64,000 bases of DNA, from positions 94,319,091-94,383,090 of the forward strand of contig NC_029516.1 in NCBI RefSeq assembly GCF_001577835.2. Direction: 5' to 3'. Origin of the DNA: Coturnix japonica. Taxonomy: Eukaryota; Chordata; Aves; Galliformes; Phasianidae. The translations under genes and the position numbers were made by a program. Position 1 is the first letter of the stretch. Each line of letters begins with the position of its first letter. Shown here one piece after another: positions 36,501 to 48,018 of this stretch. Under the pieces are notes generated by a model. The model had not been told where the DNA came from and ran no database searches. It was given only the letters and a program-made list of their open reading frames with translations.

Positions 36501-39500
36501 CTGTTGTCCTTTAACATAATAAGCTCTTGGTAAAACTATAATATGCTTATTCAGCAGTATTGATTTGGAAGTGTAGTTATGAAGTCATAGAGTTGTTGAG
36601 GTTGATAAAGACCATTAAGATAATCTAGTCCAACCATCGACCCATCACTGCTATGCCCACTAAGTGACTTCAGACACGTGCCAACCATGAGCCTCTAGCA
36701 TTCACTGTATCAGTCAGCTTAGGGGCAATACATCATGGTGAAACTTGATTTTCTGCTGGGCCAGAGTCTCCTGGAATTAGCCTCATGTCATTTTCCTAGC
36801 AATTAATGCTTTCAGGTGTGATTCTGTTACTCATATCTTTCTAAATATAAATGTCAGTAGCGCACTATTCGCCATTAAGACAGTTGGTTCTTAGCAAGAG
36901 AGTAGACCACTAAAGCACAACAGCATTTACACAAAAAGTGTACAATACATTTAATGCTACAGAAAGACATCCAGAGCTACAGAAGGAGATTCTAGATCAG
37001 CATGTTAGTGTCATCCAGGTTGTTTTTACAGCTGGTCTTGAAAAAACAAGGACAGTATCTTTCAGTGATAGACAGGTGGGTTAGCTAATCTGTTTTAGAA
37101 TATTTCAACCTGAAACCATTGTGACTGAAAAGAGAGGCTGAATAAACACCTCACTGTAACAGATACGTCTGCAGCCCTCTAAACAATGATTGACCCTGCC
37201 CTGTGAAGAGCAGAGCAGGTGCTGTACAAGTACCTGTAGTGGATATGCCTGAAGAAGATGCAATGCCCACTGATGTGCAGCACTCACATTAGTTGAATGA
37301 GAGCACAGTTCTAACACTACTTGTCATTTTGAACTTTGTCTAAGGACAGGTTTCTGTTTGCAGCTCTCTACACTTGGCTTACTTTGTTTGCTACTAGGTT
37401 TTTTGTGTGCTTTTTTTTTTTTTTTTTTTCCCTGGCAAACATGTTTTATGTAAACAAGGATGCATTTGCCCACTGTTCCACCTAATCTGATCAGGACAGA
37501 GAAAATTCAGCTCAGCACATTAGGAAGAGGTTCAAGATTAGGTCACAAATAAGCAGAGAGAATATTATGGCATAAAAAAGGAGCACTAATAGCCTAATTT
37601 ATTTGCATCCCGAGGCCCCTGGCATGCTCACAAAAAGTAACAGCGACAATAAAAAAGGCAACTTGCCCAAATAAACCACAAAGCAAGAGGCAGGCTAATA
37701 ATACAAGAAATACATGGAAATGAACATAAATGTGTAGGGTAACATTAATTTACTGTTCTCAAAAAAATCTGGCAGAAGACTATATACATGAATAGCTCAG
37801 TGTATTTGGAACATTCAAACAAGTGTTAGTTTTTTGTTGTTTTTTCTTAAAAATCACTTTATATTATGTTACTGAATGAAATGCTTGGCTTAAAAATATC
37901 CATATTCATCCTCAATATGTTCAGTTTTGCTGCTTAAAGACCTGCTGTGAGCAAGGCAATCTGGCAGTGTTTTGTGGGAAGCCCAAGAATGGTTAATGGA
38001 AAGCAGAATTGGATGAGAGGTTCGTAAGTTTTGAATCATTTTTCTAGGCTTGAAATATAATGAGAGAACGTATCTAGGAATGAATAGTCAACCCCCCACC
38101 CAACCCCCCCACCTCAAACTTGCTCTTTTGGATTGAGTTCCACTTGTTTTCTTACTGCCTGCTCCAATTACACTTCTCTTAACTCCAGCAATAAAACACA
38201 GTGAACTGCTGTTCTTGTTAGCCTGCACCATCTTCTTTCTTCTCCTTATATAATCTATCAGTTTTCCTTTGCATGAAGATCAACTAGTATCTATACTGAA
38301 CTCTCTCTTTTGCCATGATAATTGTGATGCATTCACCTAACAAATGTACATGTGCGTCACTGGTCAAGGCTGGAGAACTTTTACCTTCAGTGTTTCTGTG
38401 CTCATCTCTCTCTCTGTCAAACCCAGGGGCATATAGGACAGTATGTTCTGTTTCAGCTTGCTCAATTGCTTGGTGACACACCGTGCTTTCAAGTCTGACC
38501 GTTCATAAGAGCACATCTTCTTGCTTTCACTTGTCTTCAGATGACTGTCAGGCATACCTCTGCTGCTGTAATTCAGCTGCATTTACGGTCAGCTGGATCT
38601 TTGTGGGGTCCCTGGAGATTACATTTTGCTCTTGTATAACACAGATTATATCTGTTGTATAACAGTGATTGAATCTATTTCACCACTGTGTACACTGATG
38701 TCTATTATGTTGGCAAGGCTATGACATCTGCCACGGTATAGTCTGCTGATTTTAAGCTGCATATTCATACAGAAGAGAAGTCAAAGTGTCTTTCCAAAGT
38801 CACTTTCGAAATAACTAGACTCACTTATTCCACAGCATGATCTTCAGATGCTGAGAGGCCCTGGACTCAAAGCCGTGGTCTAATTGCACCACACTCACTC
38901 TGCAATGCAAAGGATTTGGTGCCAAGTCCAAATGAGAGAATTCAGGAGGGGGGTGGGGAGGAGAGAGTTGATGCATACAAGAGAAGTTCAGAGAGGAATC
39001 CATGTCCCAGTCCCTTTTGTAACCATTATGCTGTTCCTGCAGAAGGAAAGAAAAAAGGGCTTGAAGCATGGCACCAATTATTTCAAACCTGTTAACATGC
39101 CAGAGCATTTACCACAGTGTTGTAATCAAGAGCCAGTATTAACATCTACATCAACAATTTTTCTTAGCATCCAAAATGACAGAGAAAATAAGGTTTGGTG
39201 GCTGGAGACAGTTCCCACTGGAGGCTGGCACATCATGCAGTGGAATGGAGGCAAGGAACCAGCCTTCCCAAGCCACTCAGGGGGAGATCCCATTTTCCCA
39301 TGCATTTCACTGGAGGTCGTGCATTCCTTGCTGAGTCTCAATTTTTGCCTATCTGACAGTATAATGAAAAGAGAGAAAGGAAGGTCTGCACAGTCAAACA
39401 AGCAACTCTGGACTCCTTGGTGTCACGAGCCTTTTTGATGTCTGACACATTTTTGTTTTGCAATAAGAAGTACAATTAAGCGTTCAGACCTTCTTCCCAA

Positions 39501-42500
39501 CTACACCCAACTTCTGCCCAGTATTTCTGGGACGTACGGTAACAGAGTTTCAGAATCCCTCTTGCCAGACGGCAATGTGTGACTTGGCTTTGAGACCCTT
39601 GTTCTGCAGCCAGCTTTCACCTCAGTTTGCAGGTGAGGGTTTCCTGCATGGACAGTCTGTACAATGTCCTCGTGCTCTTCCAGTTTTCTGCTCCATCCAG
39701 ATCAATTGCAACAGCTGCTTCATTCCTGGAACCTGGGAACTAATTTGGATATTTGACAAGGCCAGGGTCGATTTAAAGAAAAAAATCGATAGCAATATCC
39801 TAGATCTCACATGAGGGCAGATGGCTTTCTGAGGTGGTGGTTGTTTTTTTCTTAATCTTCAAGATTGTAATATTCATAACTGAACAACAAAACAGCCATA
39901 TATATATCCTACAATAACAAAGAACACCTGTTCCTGTACACAAAGGTAGCAGATTTGATAGTCTGAGTGCTAGTTCGTACTCTTCCCGATGACAGCAAGA
40001 AGTATTGTAGCTCTCCTTGGCCATGCCTTGTCTTTGGGAAGAGGAGCTTACTGTACTGTACTACTTACTGTAGTAAGAAGATCACTGTGAGAGGTACTTC
40101 CCTGAATAAGCAGGGAATGCTTTCAGACAGCTGTTCCTGTTCCCTGTTTTTCTCAGGCCTCTGGTTTCAAGGAATAAAGCTGTCTTTCATGCTTCCATCA
40201 TTAGGAGAAGTTTCTACATTGACAGAACCTGTGTTGGCAGCTCCTCAGCGAGCTGCCAGACCCAAAGAAGCATGGGCTGTTAAAATAGTTAGCTATGAAC
40301 TGTCAGAACCTGTTACAAGTCTTCCATCATCAGAGCTCAAATCACAGGGTCTTCACAGAAAGCTGTTCTCACTCCTATTATCTAAAGGCTGACGGATGGA
40401 AACCTACTCCATATCTTTTGGCAGGCTTCCTGTCAGTGGAGAGTCCTGTGACTCTGTGGTGACACTTGGTACAGTGGTACGAATAATGCTCAGAGAAAAA
40501 TGATCTCCGAATGAAAACTAAGTCAGGGTTTTTGTTTAACACCATCCACCCCCTGCACATGCATGTGAGCGCACAGACAGGAAGAGAGATTGCCTACCAG
40601 TGAACAGTGCCCTTCCAGAAACCTCATGCACTGAAGACCTGTAGGGGAAACTGAAATACCGCTTGTTGAATGTGAGGTTAGAACGTGGCCCCCATAGTGG
40701 CTGCTGCTCAGACTTTCTTGGGCAGGCCGTGCAGTAGGATGCACTTCTGAGTCACTGGGAAGTAGTCTGCACTGGCATTAAGATGCTCACCAGTGCTTTC
40801 TGAAGGCCCTCCTAGTTCTTGCCCTTTCTCTTAGAAACAAAAATGATGGGGATTTTTGTTTTCAAAATGTTTAACCGCTTTTAATGACAGAAAGTCTTCC
40901 TGTTGGACATTTACAAATCTCATGTCAGAAAGAGTGAAATAACTCTTGACCAGTGCCTTCAAGTAGTGTCCTAACACCAACTGTATCATTCAAGACCACA
41001 TCAGCTCTTCTGAGAATGCCAAGTGTCCAGTCCAGTCCCTTGCTCCCAAGGGACATAAACCACAACTGATGCGTGGGAGGAGATCTGGGAGTGCTGCCTA
41101 CTGAAGGCAGGCTCCTCTAAATTGTATTCTCCCGAAGAAAGGAAATCAGATGTTTCACTGTTCCCACCTTTCTATAAAGCCATACTATCTGGAATTATTT
41201 TTTGTTGGCGGCTCTTGAAATACTTGTTCAGTTGTATCTTATCTTAGTTTTAATTCCATGATTTTGTCTGGGGCTGAGGTCAGTTACACTGGCTTGTAGT
41301 GACCTGGCTTGACCAGTTCACTCACTTTGAGTACTGGGACATTAGAGCCTTTCCAGTCTCATATTTCCCCACTGTTCCAAGGATGGTTAAAGATTAACAA
41401 GAGACGCCCAGAGTGCTCCTCAGACAGATTGCAGGTCTCTGGGATGCAAGTTTTCCCGCTGGTGTGAAAGTTTGGATAGTTAGCTAATGACACTGAGCTA
41501 CTTAATGGACTGCAAAGGAAGCATCCTGTTTAGGTAAGAATACTTTTGTCTCGTTTCTGTCCAATGGAGAAGAAAGATCTCTTGAATATGCCTGCATAAT
41601 AGCAAGGAAAAGCCCAAGTATGCTTGCCTCCATCTTGTGGTGGGCTTGTTGCTGAGACTTGGGGATTTTGCTGTATTTATTTTTTCATTACCATTAAGCA
41701 GAATCACTGCTGTGTTAGCTTTGTCAGGAACAGATGTTTTTCATTAATTAATTGTAAATTTGATGTTACCAAATTGTTATTTCCCTCCCTCCAAATAATT
41801 GTTTCTCTTTCCATCCCATTAATTTTATCTTGCATTTTCAGTTTCGTTATGTTCATCTGAGTGCTGATACAAATGTGGCTTTTCGTCAGAGCCCTCCTTT
41901 ATTTCTCCTGTCAATCAGTGGCACCACTGCATTAATAAGACTTAGCAAAAAGTTTCCTTTTTCTTTCACACTTTTGGGGCACTTTTTTTTTCTTGCCAAT
42001 ATGATTTTCCTTTCCCCCTTTAAAGCCCTAAGGATGGAGTGGCCCATCACCTTGTGTTATGCCATATTTGGTGCAATTTGCTGCTTTTAGGCTAGGGTTT
42101 ACCTGTCATTTCTTTTTTATGGGTGAATTTTGGGAACCTGCAGGGAGGACTGAATGGGCTACAAGAGGCAGGGTGAACTCAGCTGTTCTCCTGTCGTCAC
42201 CTCATCTACCTCTCAACTGTTTTTGTTTGGTTTTTTTTTGGGGGGGCAGAATCATAGGTCTTTGTTATGTACACTGAACATTTCCTGCTGCCCTTGTCCA
42301 ACATGCTCTTTCTTGCTGAGATCCTGGGGGATCTCTCCCAGGTACCACACATCCCTCTTGCCCTTGCCCCCAGCAACAAGGACTGTCTCTCTTGTATGCT
42401 TGCTCACATTCACATGAGTCCTGTCCCCTTTCTTTCCCAGGAGTGCTGATGACAGATCCCTTCACCCTCGCTGCTGAACAAGTCATAGCAATGTTCCTAG

Positions 42501-43011
42501 TTTCCTCTATAAAAAGACAGGTGGAGAACCATGCCTTGGATTGGACTGAAGGGCAACCATGATTGGGTTGGACTTAAGGTCTCATTATGAGCAAGGTTGT
42601 CCACCAAGCATGGCCCACAGCTCACTATTTTGCTGTTGGTCGTCACCAGCTAAGGACATAATTCTCACAGTGGATGAAGAAAGCTGAAATCCAAAAGTAT
42701 CTCTCATGCTGGATTTGATGTATTTGTGTTGGGAGAACCATCTCCTACATTTATTGAAACTTTTCTAAGTGTACTTGCTTATGAAACTGCTGCTTTCTGT
42801 CTTCCAAACAGCAGTCCCTGATAACAACACATTTTGCCTTTCCACCCATTACAGACAGGTGGTCGCAAGGAACCGGGTAGAAGAAAGCAATTCCAACAGC
42901 GAGCAGCCTCACTGCGACAATCTCAGCAGTCCGTTCTCAGATTTGGTTGCTCCTGGAACACCCAGCTGCCTTCCAGATGACAGTGGCTTTCATGGGAGTA
43001 TTTCAGCCTGA
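30452..43011 (+). CDS. MRAP: MRAP, melanocortin 2 receptor accessory protein (3 coding exons)
   Basis: MRAP is a small single-pass membrane protein. It forms antiparallel dimers and is needed for MC2R (ACTH receptor) trafficking and signalling. Exons 30452-30557, 35310-35409 and 42855-43011 join in frame to give 120 aa. Visible features: two N-glycosylation sequons at N3 (NRT) and N6 (NSS), the YEYY motif at residues 14-17 with DYIDPIPVD after it, the dual-topology segment LKVNKYSIVIAFW (31-43), and a transmembrane helix near 38-60. The C-tail (61-120) is hydrophilic, Ser/Pro-rich and shorter than I recall for human MRAP (about 172 aa). The start has a fair Kozak context (GACATGG). MIS18A is divergent upstream and URB1 convergent downstream. 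MRAP2 is the main alternative, but URB1/MIS18A synteny favours MRAP. Confidence 0.95.
30558..35309 (+). other. MRAP intron 1
   Basis: Nearly 4.8 kb without a recognisable CR1. Holds the TATA-like motif and a 128-codon ATG frame at 32609-32995 with no family signature. Confidence 0.7.
31678..31686 (+). promoter_or_regulatory. TATA-box-like motif in MRAP intron 1
   Basis: TATATAAAA, with a possible donor GGCAG|gttgtg about 55 nt downstream. Could mark an internal promoter; unsupported otherwise. Confidence 0.25.
35310..35409 (+). CDS. MRAP: MRAP coding exon 2 (transmembrane)
   Basis: The acceptor is tgttcacag and the donor GTGAA|gtaagt. It encodes the conserved segment [14 protein letters not shown] and the rest of the membrane helix ([17 protein letters not shown]). 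Phase 1 in, phase 2 out. Confidence 0.95.
35447..35490. repeat. (TTTA)n-like tract beside MRAP exon 2
   Basis: ttatttttatttattcatta and similar, about 40 bp after the exon donor. Confidence 0.8.
36230..36492 (+). mobile_element. Young CR1 3' fragment in MRAP intron 2
   Basis: It encodes [20 protein letters not shown] and continues to a clean tail of three attctgtg-type units. Almost identical to the copy at 51562. Confidence 0.94.
36583..36680 (-). mobile_element. CR1 3'-end fragment
   Basis: gtcatagagttgttgaggtt then gataaagacc...tagtccaacc is the reverse complement of a CR1 tail, diverged. Confidence 0.75.
37411..37429. repeat. T19 tract
   Basis: Homopolymer in MRAP intron 2. Confidence 0.9.
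38092..38113. repeat. C-rich tract
   Basis: C6, C3 and C7 runs with short spacers. The minus strand is G-rich. Confidence 0.8.
42855..43011 (+). CDS. MRAP: MRAP coding exon 3 with stop
   Basis: The acceptor is cccattacag. The first base completes K69, followed by [20 protein letters not shown], and the frame stops at TGA 43009-43011. Choosing the next cag (acag at 42855-42858) would lose the frame. This Ser/Pro-rich tail diverges from mammals, so the call rests on phase and splice sites more than on similarity. Confidence 0.85.
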
Positions 43012-43631
43012 GATAAAACCAGAAGAGGTGAAATAGAATCAGCAGGACAGTCCACCCGGCTGTGGAAACAATTAGTACATTAGCCTGCATTAGTTCAGTA
43101 AAAGAACAGCTGAGACCAAACCTGACAAATCCTGGATGCCTAAAATGAAGAACTACCTGCTATATTTGAGCAGCATTGCTGGAGTGGCCAGATTAGAAGA
43201 ACATTTTAGATGGTGGTGATGATGACTGCAACATCTCTCTCAGTAAAGATTCAAACTCTTCTCTCACTTATGTCATGCAAAGTGCTTTACTGCCTGTTGA
43301 GTAATTCTCATTACCAGGCACTCGGTTGAGAGCAGATCTGCTCATCCAGCAGAAAGCACATACCAGTTACTTTTTGTGTTCTCTGAAGCACACTGTGTTG
43401 CTGTGTCCTGTTATCCTCAAGGGTATCTCTGCAGAATCAGTTATCTCTGAGTTTTCTTGCTGTGAATGAAAGCAGCATCACATAGATTGGGCAGACATTG
43501 TGAGAGCTGAAATGACACATCTATTTCTAGCTTTGTCCTCAGATCACAATCTCATCGGCAGCATCTCAGTGACATCTCCATTTGGTCATCCTCTCTCAAA
43601 AGTAAGCAACAATGGCAAGTATAACATCAGC

Positions 43632-43637
43632 AATAAA
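43632..43637 (+). terminator. Candidate MRAP poly(A) signal AATAAA
   Basis: The first canonical AATAAA I see after the MRAP stop, about 620 nt downstream. It is followed by a T-rich stretch (ttgcttttgg). No transcript evidence. Confidence 0.4.
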
Positions 43638-45299
43638 ACTTTGCTTTTGGAAGGGTCACAAGTTGCTTCACAGAAATAGTTTTGCCACAAATAGCCAATT
43701 ACCTTTTGCTTTCACTTTGAACTGGTAAGTGTAAAAGAAACGTAAAGACTGAACAGATTTGAAGAGGTATCTGTGAGTTAATCAGGCTTTAGAAGAAGTG
43801 TGTTTATCATGTTTTATACTAAAGGAAAATGCTGGCAAAACCACAAAAGCAACAACGTATTTCTGCATAAGTTGCTTGCTTTCATTTGGGGCTGAAAACT
43901 ATTCTAATAGAACCTATAAGCCCTCTGTGAGGGCCACAGCTTTTCCATGAGGTGGAGAGGGCAACTCACACCCCCAACCCTGCAGCTCTTTCCACCTTTC
44001 CTCAGCCTTGGAGTGCCATGAAAGCCACACAGAACCAGACAGGTCCAAGAGATGGTGAGAAACCCTTAGAGCTACAGTAAAGGTGTGACCAGGATTGCAG
44101 AGTTGGGAAGGCATTAATAGTTGGAGTAGAGAAAGGACTGCATAACTAATTGCCTGTCTGAGGATAATACAGAATTAACATGAGGAAAAAAAATAGCAAT
44201 TCCACCTCACCAAGCAGGTGGCAGAAACTCTGACAGTGAACCAGTGGCAGAGCAGTTTTATGCTGCATACAGGGGATGTGGGCGTATCGGGCTGTATTAA
44301 ACAAAGCCTTAAACCCAAGAGACAGACCAAACCACAGAGCGTGCATTTGAAGTTGTATTGTTTTTCAAAACTCTGTTTTCATAAATCTCTGAGATAAACT
44401 CTTCTTCAGTTTGCTTTTTGAGCCAATTGACTATTGCTGGTATTGGGTTTGGAATCCTATTGAGGCTTCGCATCTGCTGAGTCATGGACACATGGAGAAA
44501 ATTAGGAAACGCCACAGGAACTGAAGATAGAACATGGATAGAAACGTATCAGACCAACAAAGCGCTACCCACAGCAGCTCATGCTGTTGGTTCAAAGACA
44601 TAATCAACTCCCATAAAAACATTATTCCTCAAATGTGACATCACACCACCCAATCGCTCACGCTGCTTGAAGTCCCTTCCTTCCAACACGTCAGACAAGT
44701 TGTGTACCAGCAGCCCACTGTGGGGCTGAGATCCACTAACAAGTCAAGAAACCCCACCTGCACTCAATCTTGCAGGTGCCTACCATAGTCCCCGTGCCTC
44801 AGGAAGCAATATATTCTTTAGGGGCTGATGACTTTGCTAACTTCCTGTGCATTTTAGGAGATAGGCCGAAATACCTGTCCTTGCAATGAGGGCAGGTTGC
44901 TCGGTCCACTGCAGCACACCCTCAAGTTTCATGCATGTGGTTCTCATCACAAGGACAACAGCAGAACAAATGACCCGTGTTAAACTGTAGAAACTCCTTG
45001 TTTTAAAATATAGGCTCATTTAGGGGGCAAGTTTTCCACTCCCGAATCCTCTCCACGATTTATTCCATTCAATCTTAACTTCTGAAGATACTGACTCACC
45101 GTCCAATTTACTGACATTCATTCTGAATACGCTGGCAGCAATTCACACACACAAATCATTCATCTGCCAGCCATCTGTGGGGGGCTTCTTATTTTAAAGA
45201 TACTTGACCATTATATCTAGAAAAAAAGTTCATCATAATCTCTTAATTGCTCCATTGTTAGATTATATTGAAGCTCACAGAAGCTGCACCTCTTTACTG

Positions 45300-45388
45300 A
45301 GAATCACAGAATGGCAGGGCTTGGAAAGGAGCCTCTGGAGACCATCAAGTCCTGCTAAAGCAGCTTCCCTACAGGTTGCATAGTATCC
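45300..45388 (-). mobile_element. CR1 3'-end fragment
   Basis: gagaatcacagaatggcagg and gcttggaaaggagcctctgg match the reverse complement of a CR1 tail of the type that contains tctggagatcatc. Confidence 0.8.
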
Positions 45389-47205
45389 TGCATTACTTTT
45401 GTTTCCAGAACAACCATTTATAAATGAAAACCTGTATGAGCAATCCTCTCCTCCAACCTTGAATATTTTGTTATTAACAATATTGGAGAAAACAACAAAA
45501 CCAGGAAGATATTAATCACAACTGAGCCATTCTGAATGCTTAAGGCCATCAGAAAATCTCCCCCCTTAGCGGGGATTCATATTAAAGTAGTTAGCCTGCA
45601 TTTTGTATGTTACTGCAAAGAAAACATACCAGCATATATGATTGGCCCTGTTCACAGCTGTGGTCTCCTTATGTTACTTTCCACTCCTGTAGTACCTTGC
45701 AACTCATCAGCTAAAGCCAGCTATAAACATGACAGTCATTTTTCTTATTCTAGCAGTGACTGCATAGAGAAAACACCGCATCCATTCACAGAGGGAAATA
45801 TCCAGGTGTGCCAATAGCTGTTAAAGCAGAAATAATTGAGCATGCCTGTTTGTGTCTGATGCACTTCCAGAAATGGGTCTTAATTCATCAATTACTCTTC
45901 CAAGTGGATGAGCTTCAACAAACAAATGCTCCTTCTGCAAGCAACACAGTTGCACCATCCTTTTAAGCAAACACGGTGTGTAAAAAGGTATTATTAGGAA
46001 CCATTGAGGTACATACCCCAAAACTTTCTCATAAAGCTTGCTGGGAGACAGAATAACAAGGGGTTGTGGCATTGAGACTTTGGGTTTTGTTCCCTTCAGA
46101 AGTGCTTGGAAGGGTCTATAGTTTGCCACTGCTGCCCTGCAGTACATCAGCCATTGCAGTGGGTTGGCCTTGGGCTGCATGAAGCTGCCCACCCAGCTGC
46201 TTTCTGGCTGCCCCGGGGTCAAAATTAAGACTGGGAGATTGCTTAGCAGTTACCATCAGGGCAAAACAGACTTGGCTTGGGGAAAATTAATTTACTGCCA
46301 ATTAGGATAGATTTGGGCAGTGACTGACTTTCTATAGTTCCAAGAGAAAAGTATTTGTGCATTATGGCCTTTTACAGTTTGAATGGTTTTATCTCATTTC
46401 TTTAATTCTCTCAAACAAATCACATTATAAACCACTGCTTGATGCGATCTGTCCCTGAAGACAGCTGAAAAACTTCTCCTACGTGCCATGAGTATCCTTT
46501 CCCACTCAGACGAGATGGCTTCTTTTCGTCTCCAACCCTCACTTTCAGATCCTGCCTTGCGCAGCTCCTCTGGTTTCATTTTGTCTGTTTTGGGTTTCTA
46601 AATTAAGCAAAATACTTTTGTTCTTTGCAAAGAACATTACTTGCTGTTGCACTCCAATGAGTCTCTATTAATATCATGTCCCGCTTCAGCCTCTGTTGGG
46701 CTTGTACAGCTTTTTCAAGGTAACATTTTAAATTTTAAACCAGGTCTTGATAGATGTATTACGGCTTCTTTAGGACAAGGATACAGGCAGGCAGAAGCAA
46801 TCCTCATCTGCATCTCATGTTCTTTTATTCTTAAAAAAAACCAACACATTATATAAAGATCACAAGGAGTGTGCACTTTGAATTCTTCCCTCAGCACAGC
46901 CCCTGTATGGAGTACCTGGGCACAGCACATATTCATGAGTCGATTTAATAAACCCTGTTTTACATTTCAAAGGTTTGAGTTCAGGCTCTGCCTGTTTGCG
47001 TGTCTGGAATGATGCGTTAAACTGCCCTGGAGGCCATGCTCCAGAAACATTTATCACACTTCACAGAGAACATCCAATAAAACACATGTTTTATCAATCA
47101 CCAGCAAGTTGTTTGGGTCTCAGCTCTCTCTCTCATCTTCTTAGAATGGAGAAGTCTTTGCTGAATGTTCCAGCAGTGATGATGGGCAGTGCGTTTTTTA
47201 ATTAA

Positions 47206-47243
47206 AAAACAACAACAATGCACAACCATAAAACAACAACAAG
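47206..47243. repeat. (CAA)n-like low-complexity tract
   Basis: acaacaacaatg and aaaacaacaacaag stretches. Confidence 0.75.
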
Positions 47244-47507
47244 AGAAAAGAGATTAAAAACAGACCACCTCTGATAGAAATGCTTTCAAAAGCAATCTAA
47301 AAATGAGAAGAACCCGAGACCATTACGAACCCAAGGGCTCGGTGCTGTCTTTTTTAGTATCAAGTATCCTGAAATAAATGTTTCTTCAAGAAACAGCAAA
47401 CCATTCTGGCTAAAGCTCTGTGCACTTATGTTCTTTGCTCTCATACCAAACCGTGCTGAAGTACTGCAGTCATTTTTTCAACATCCTACATCAGAGAGAG
47501 GATGGGT

Positions 47508-47513
47508 TTTAAT
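47508..47513 (-). terminator. Candidate URB1 poly(A) signal ATTAAA (minus strand)
   Basis: The plus strand reads TTTAAT, giving ATTAAA about 300 nt beyond the URB1 stop on its strand. This is a common variant signal and I cannot confirm its use. Confidence 0.3.
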
Positions 47514-47812
47514 TGCATGGGGACTGAAATACAGACCAGAGGAGATGCACTGATAAGTTTTCTTTGGTTCTTCATAAGATTAAAAATGCTTGTAATAAAA
47601 AATGATATAAATAATGTTGTGTTCCATAACTGAAGAAGGAAAAAAAATATGGCCGTGATGAATCGCTCCTCCTCCTGTGAGTTCACACCAAGTAATAAAA
47701 TATTGATCTTTCTGACAAGTTAGTTTCACATGAAGAACAGTTCAGGAGGGTTTCATGGCTCAAAGCAATGAAGGCTGAGCATGTAACATTACAGACGTGT
47801 CAGTTTGCTGAA

Positions 47813-48018
47813 TCAGTGTCCCAGTGCAGCTGAGGAAAGGGTTCTGCAAAGAGGCACAATAGTTTCTTCTCCGTGTTTGTCAGTTTCCATGTCATCATCG
47901 TTTAATTTATCATCTGTACTACTGCAGATCAATCTGACGTGGGTTATTAACATATCTGGCTCCTGTGCTCCAAGCCATATGTCCCCGATGTAAACAGAAG
48001 TCAGGAATACAGAAACAG
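47813..48018 (-). CDS. URB1: URB1 terminal coding exon with stop
   Basis: The acceptor is ttcttccacag. It encodes [20 protein letters not shown] then [11 protein letters not shown], an acidic tail ([12 protein letters not shown]) and the C-terminus SSAALGH before the stop. The phase matches exon 17. Confidence 0.93.

Larger units (their letters stand above)
35410..42854 (+). other. MRAP intron 2
   Basis: Two CR1 pieces, a T19 tract and a C-rich tract. Open frames (for example 38884-39438) are not recognised. Confidence 0.7.
43012..47812. other. Region between converging MRAP and URB1
   Basis: Presumed 3' UTRs at both ends, one CR1 stub, and an unassigned protein-like minus frame at 44309-44515. 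Confidence 0.5.

Noticed and set aside
45821-46222. 133-codon minus frame downstream of URB1
   Set aside because: It begins without ATG and shows no family signature. Probably noncoding, although I cannot exclude a lncRNA.
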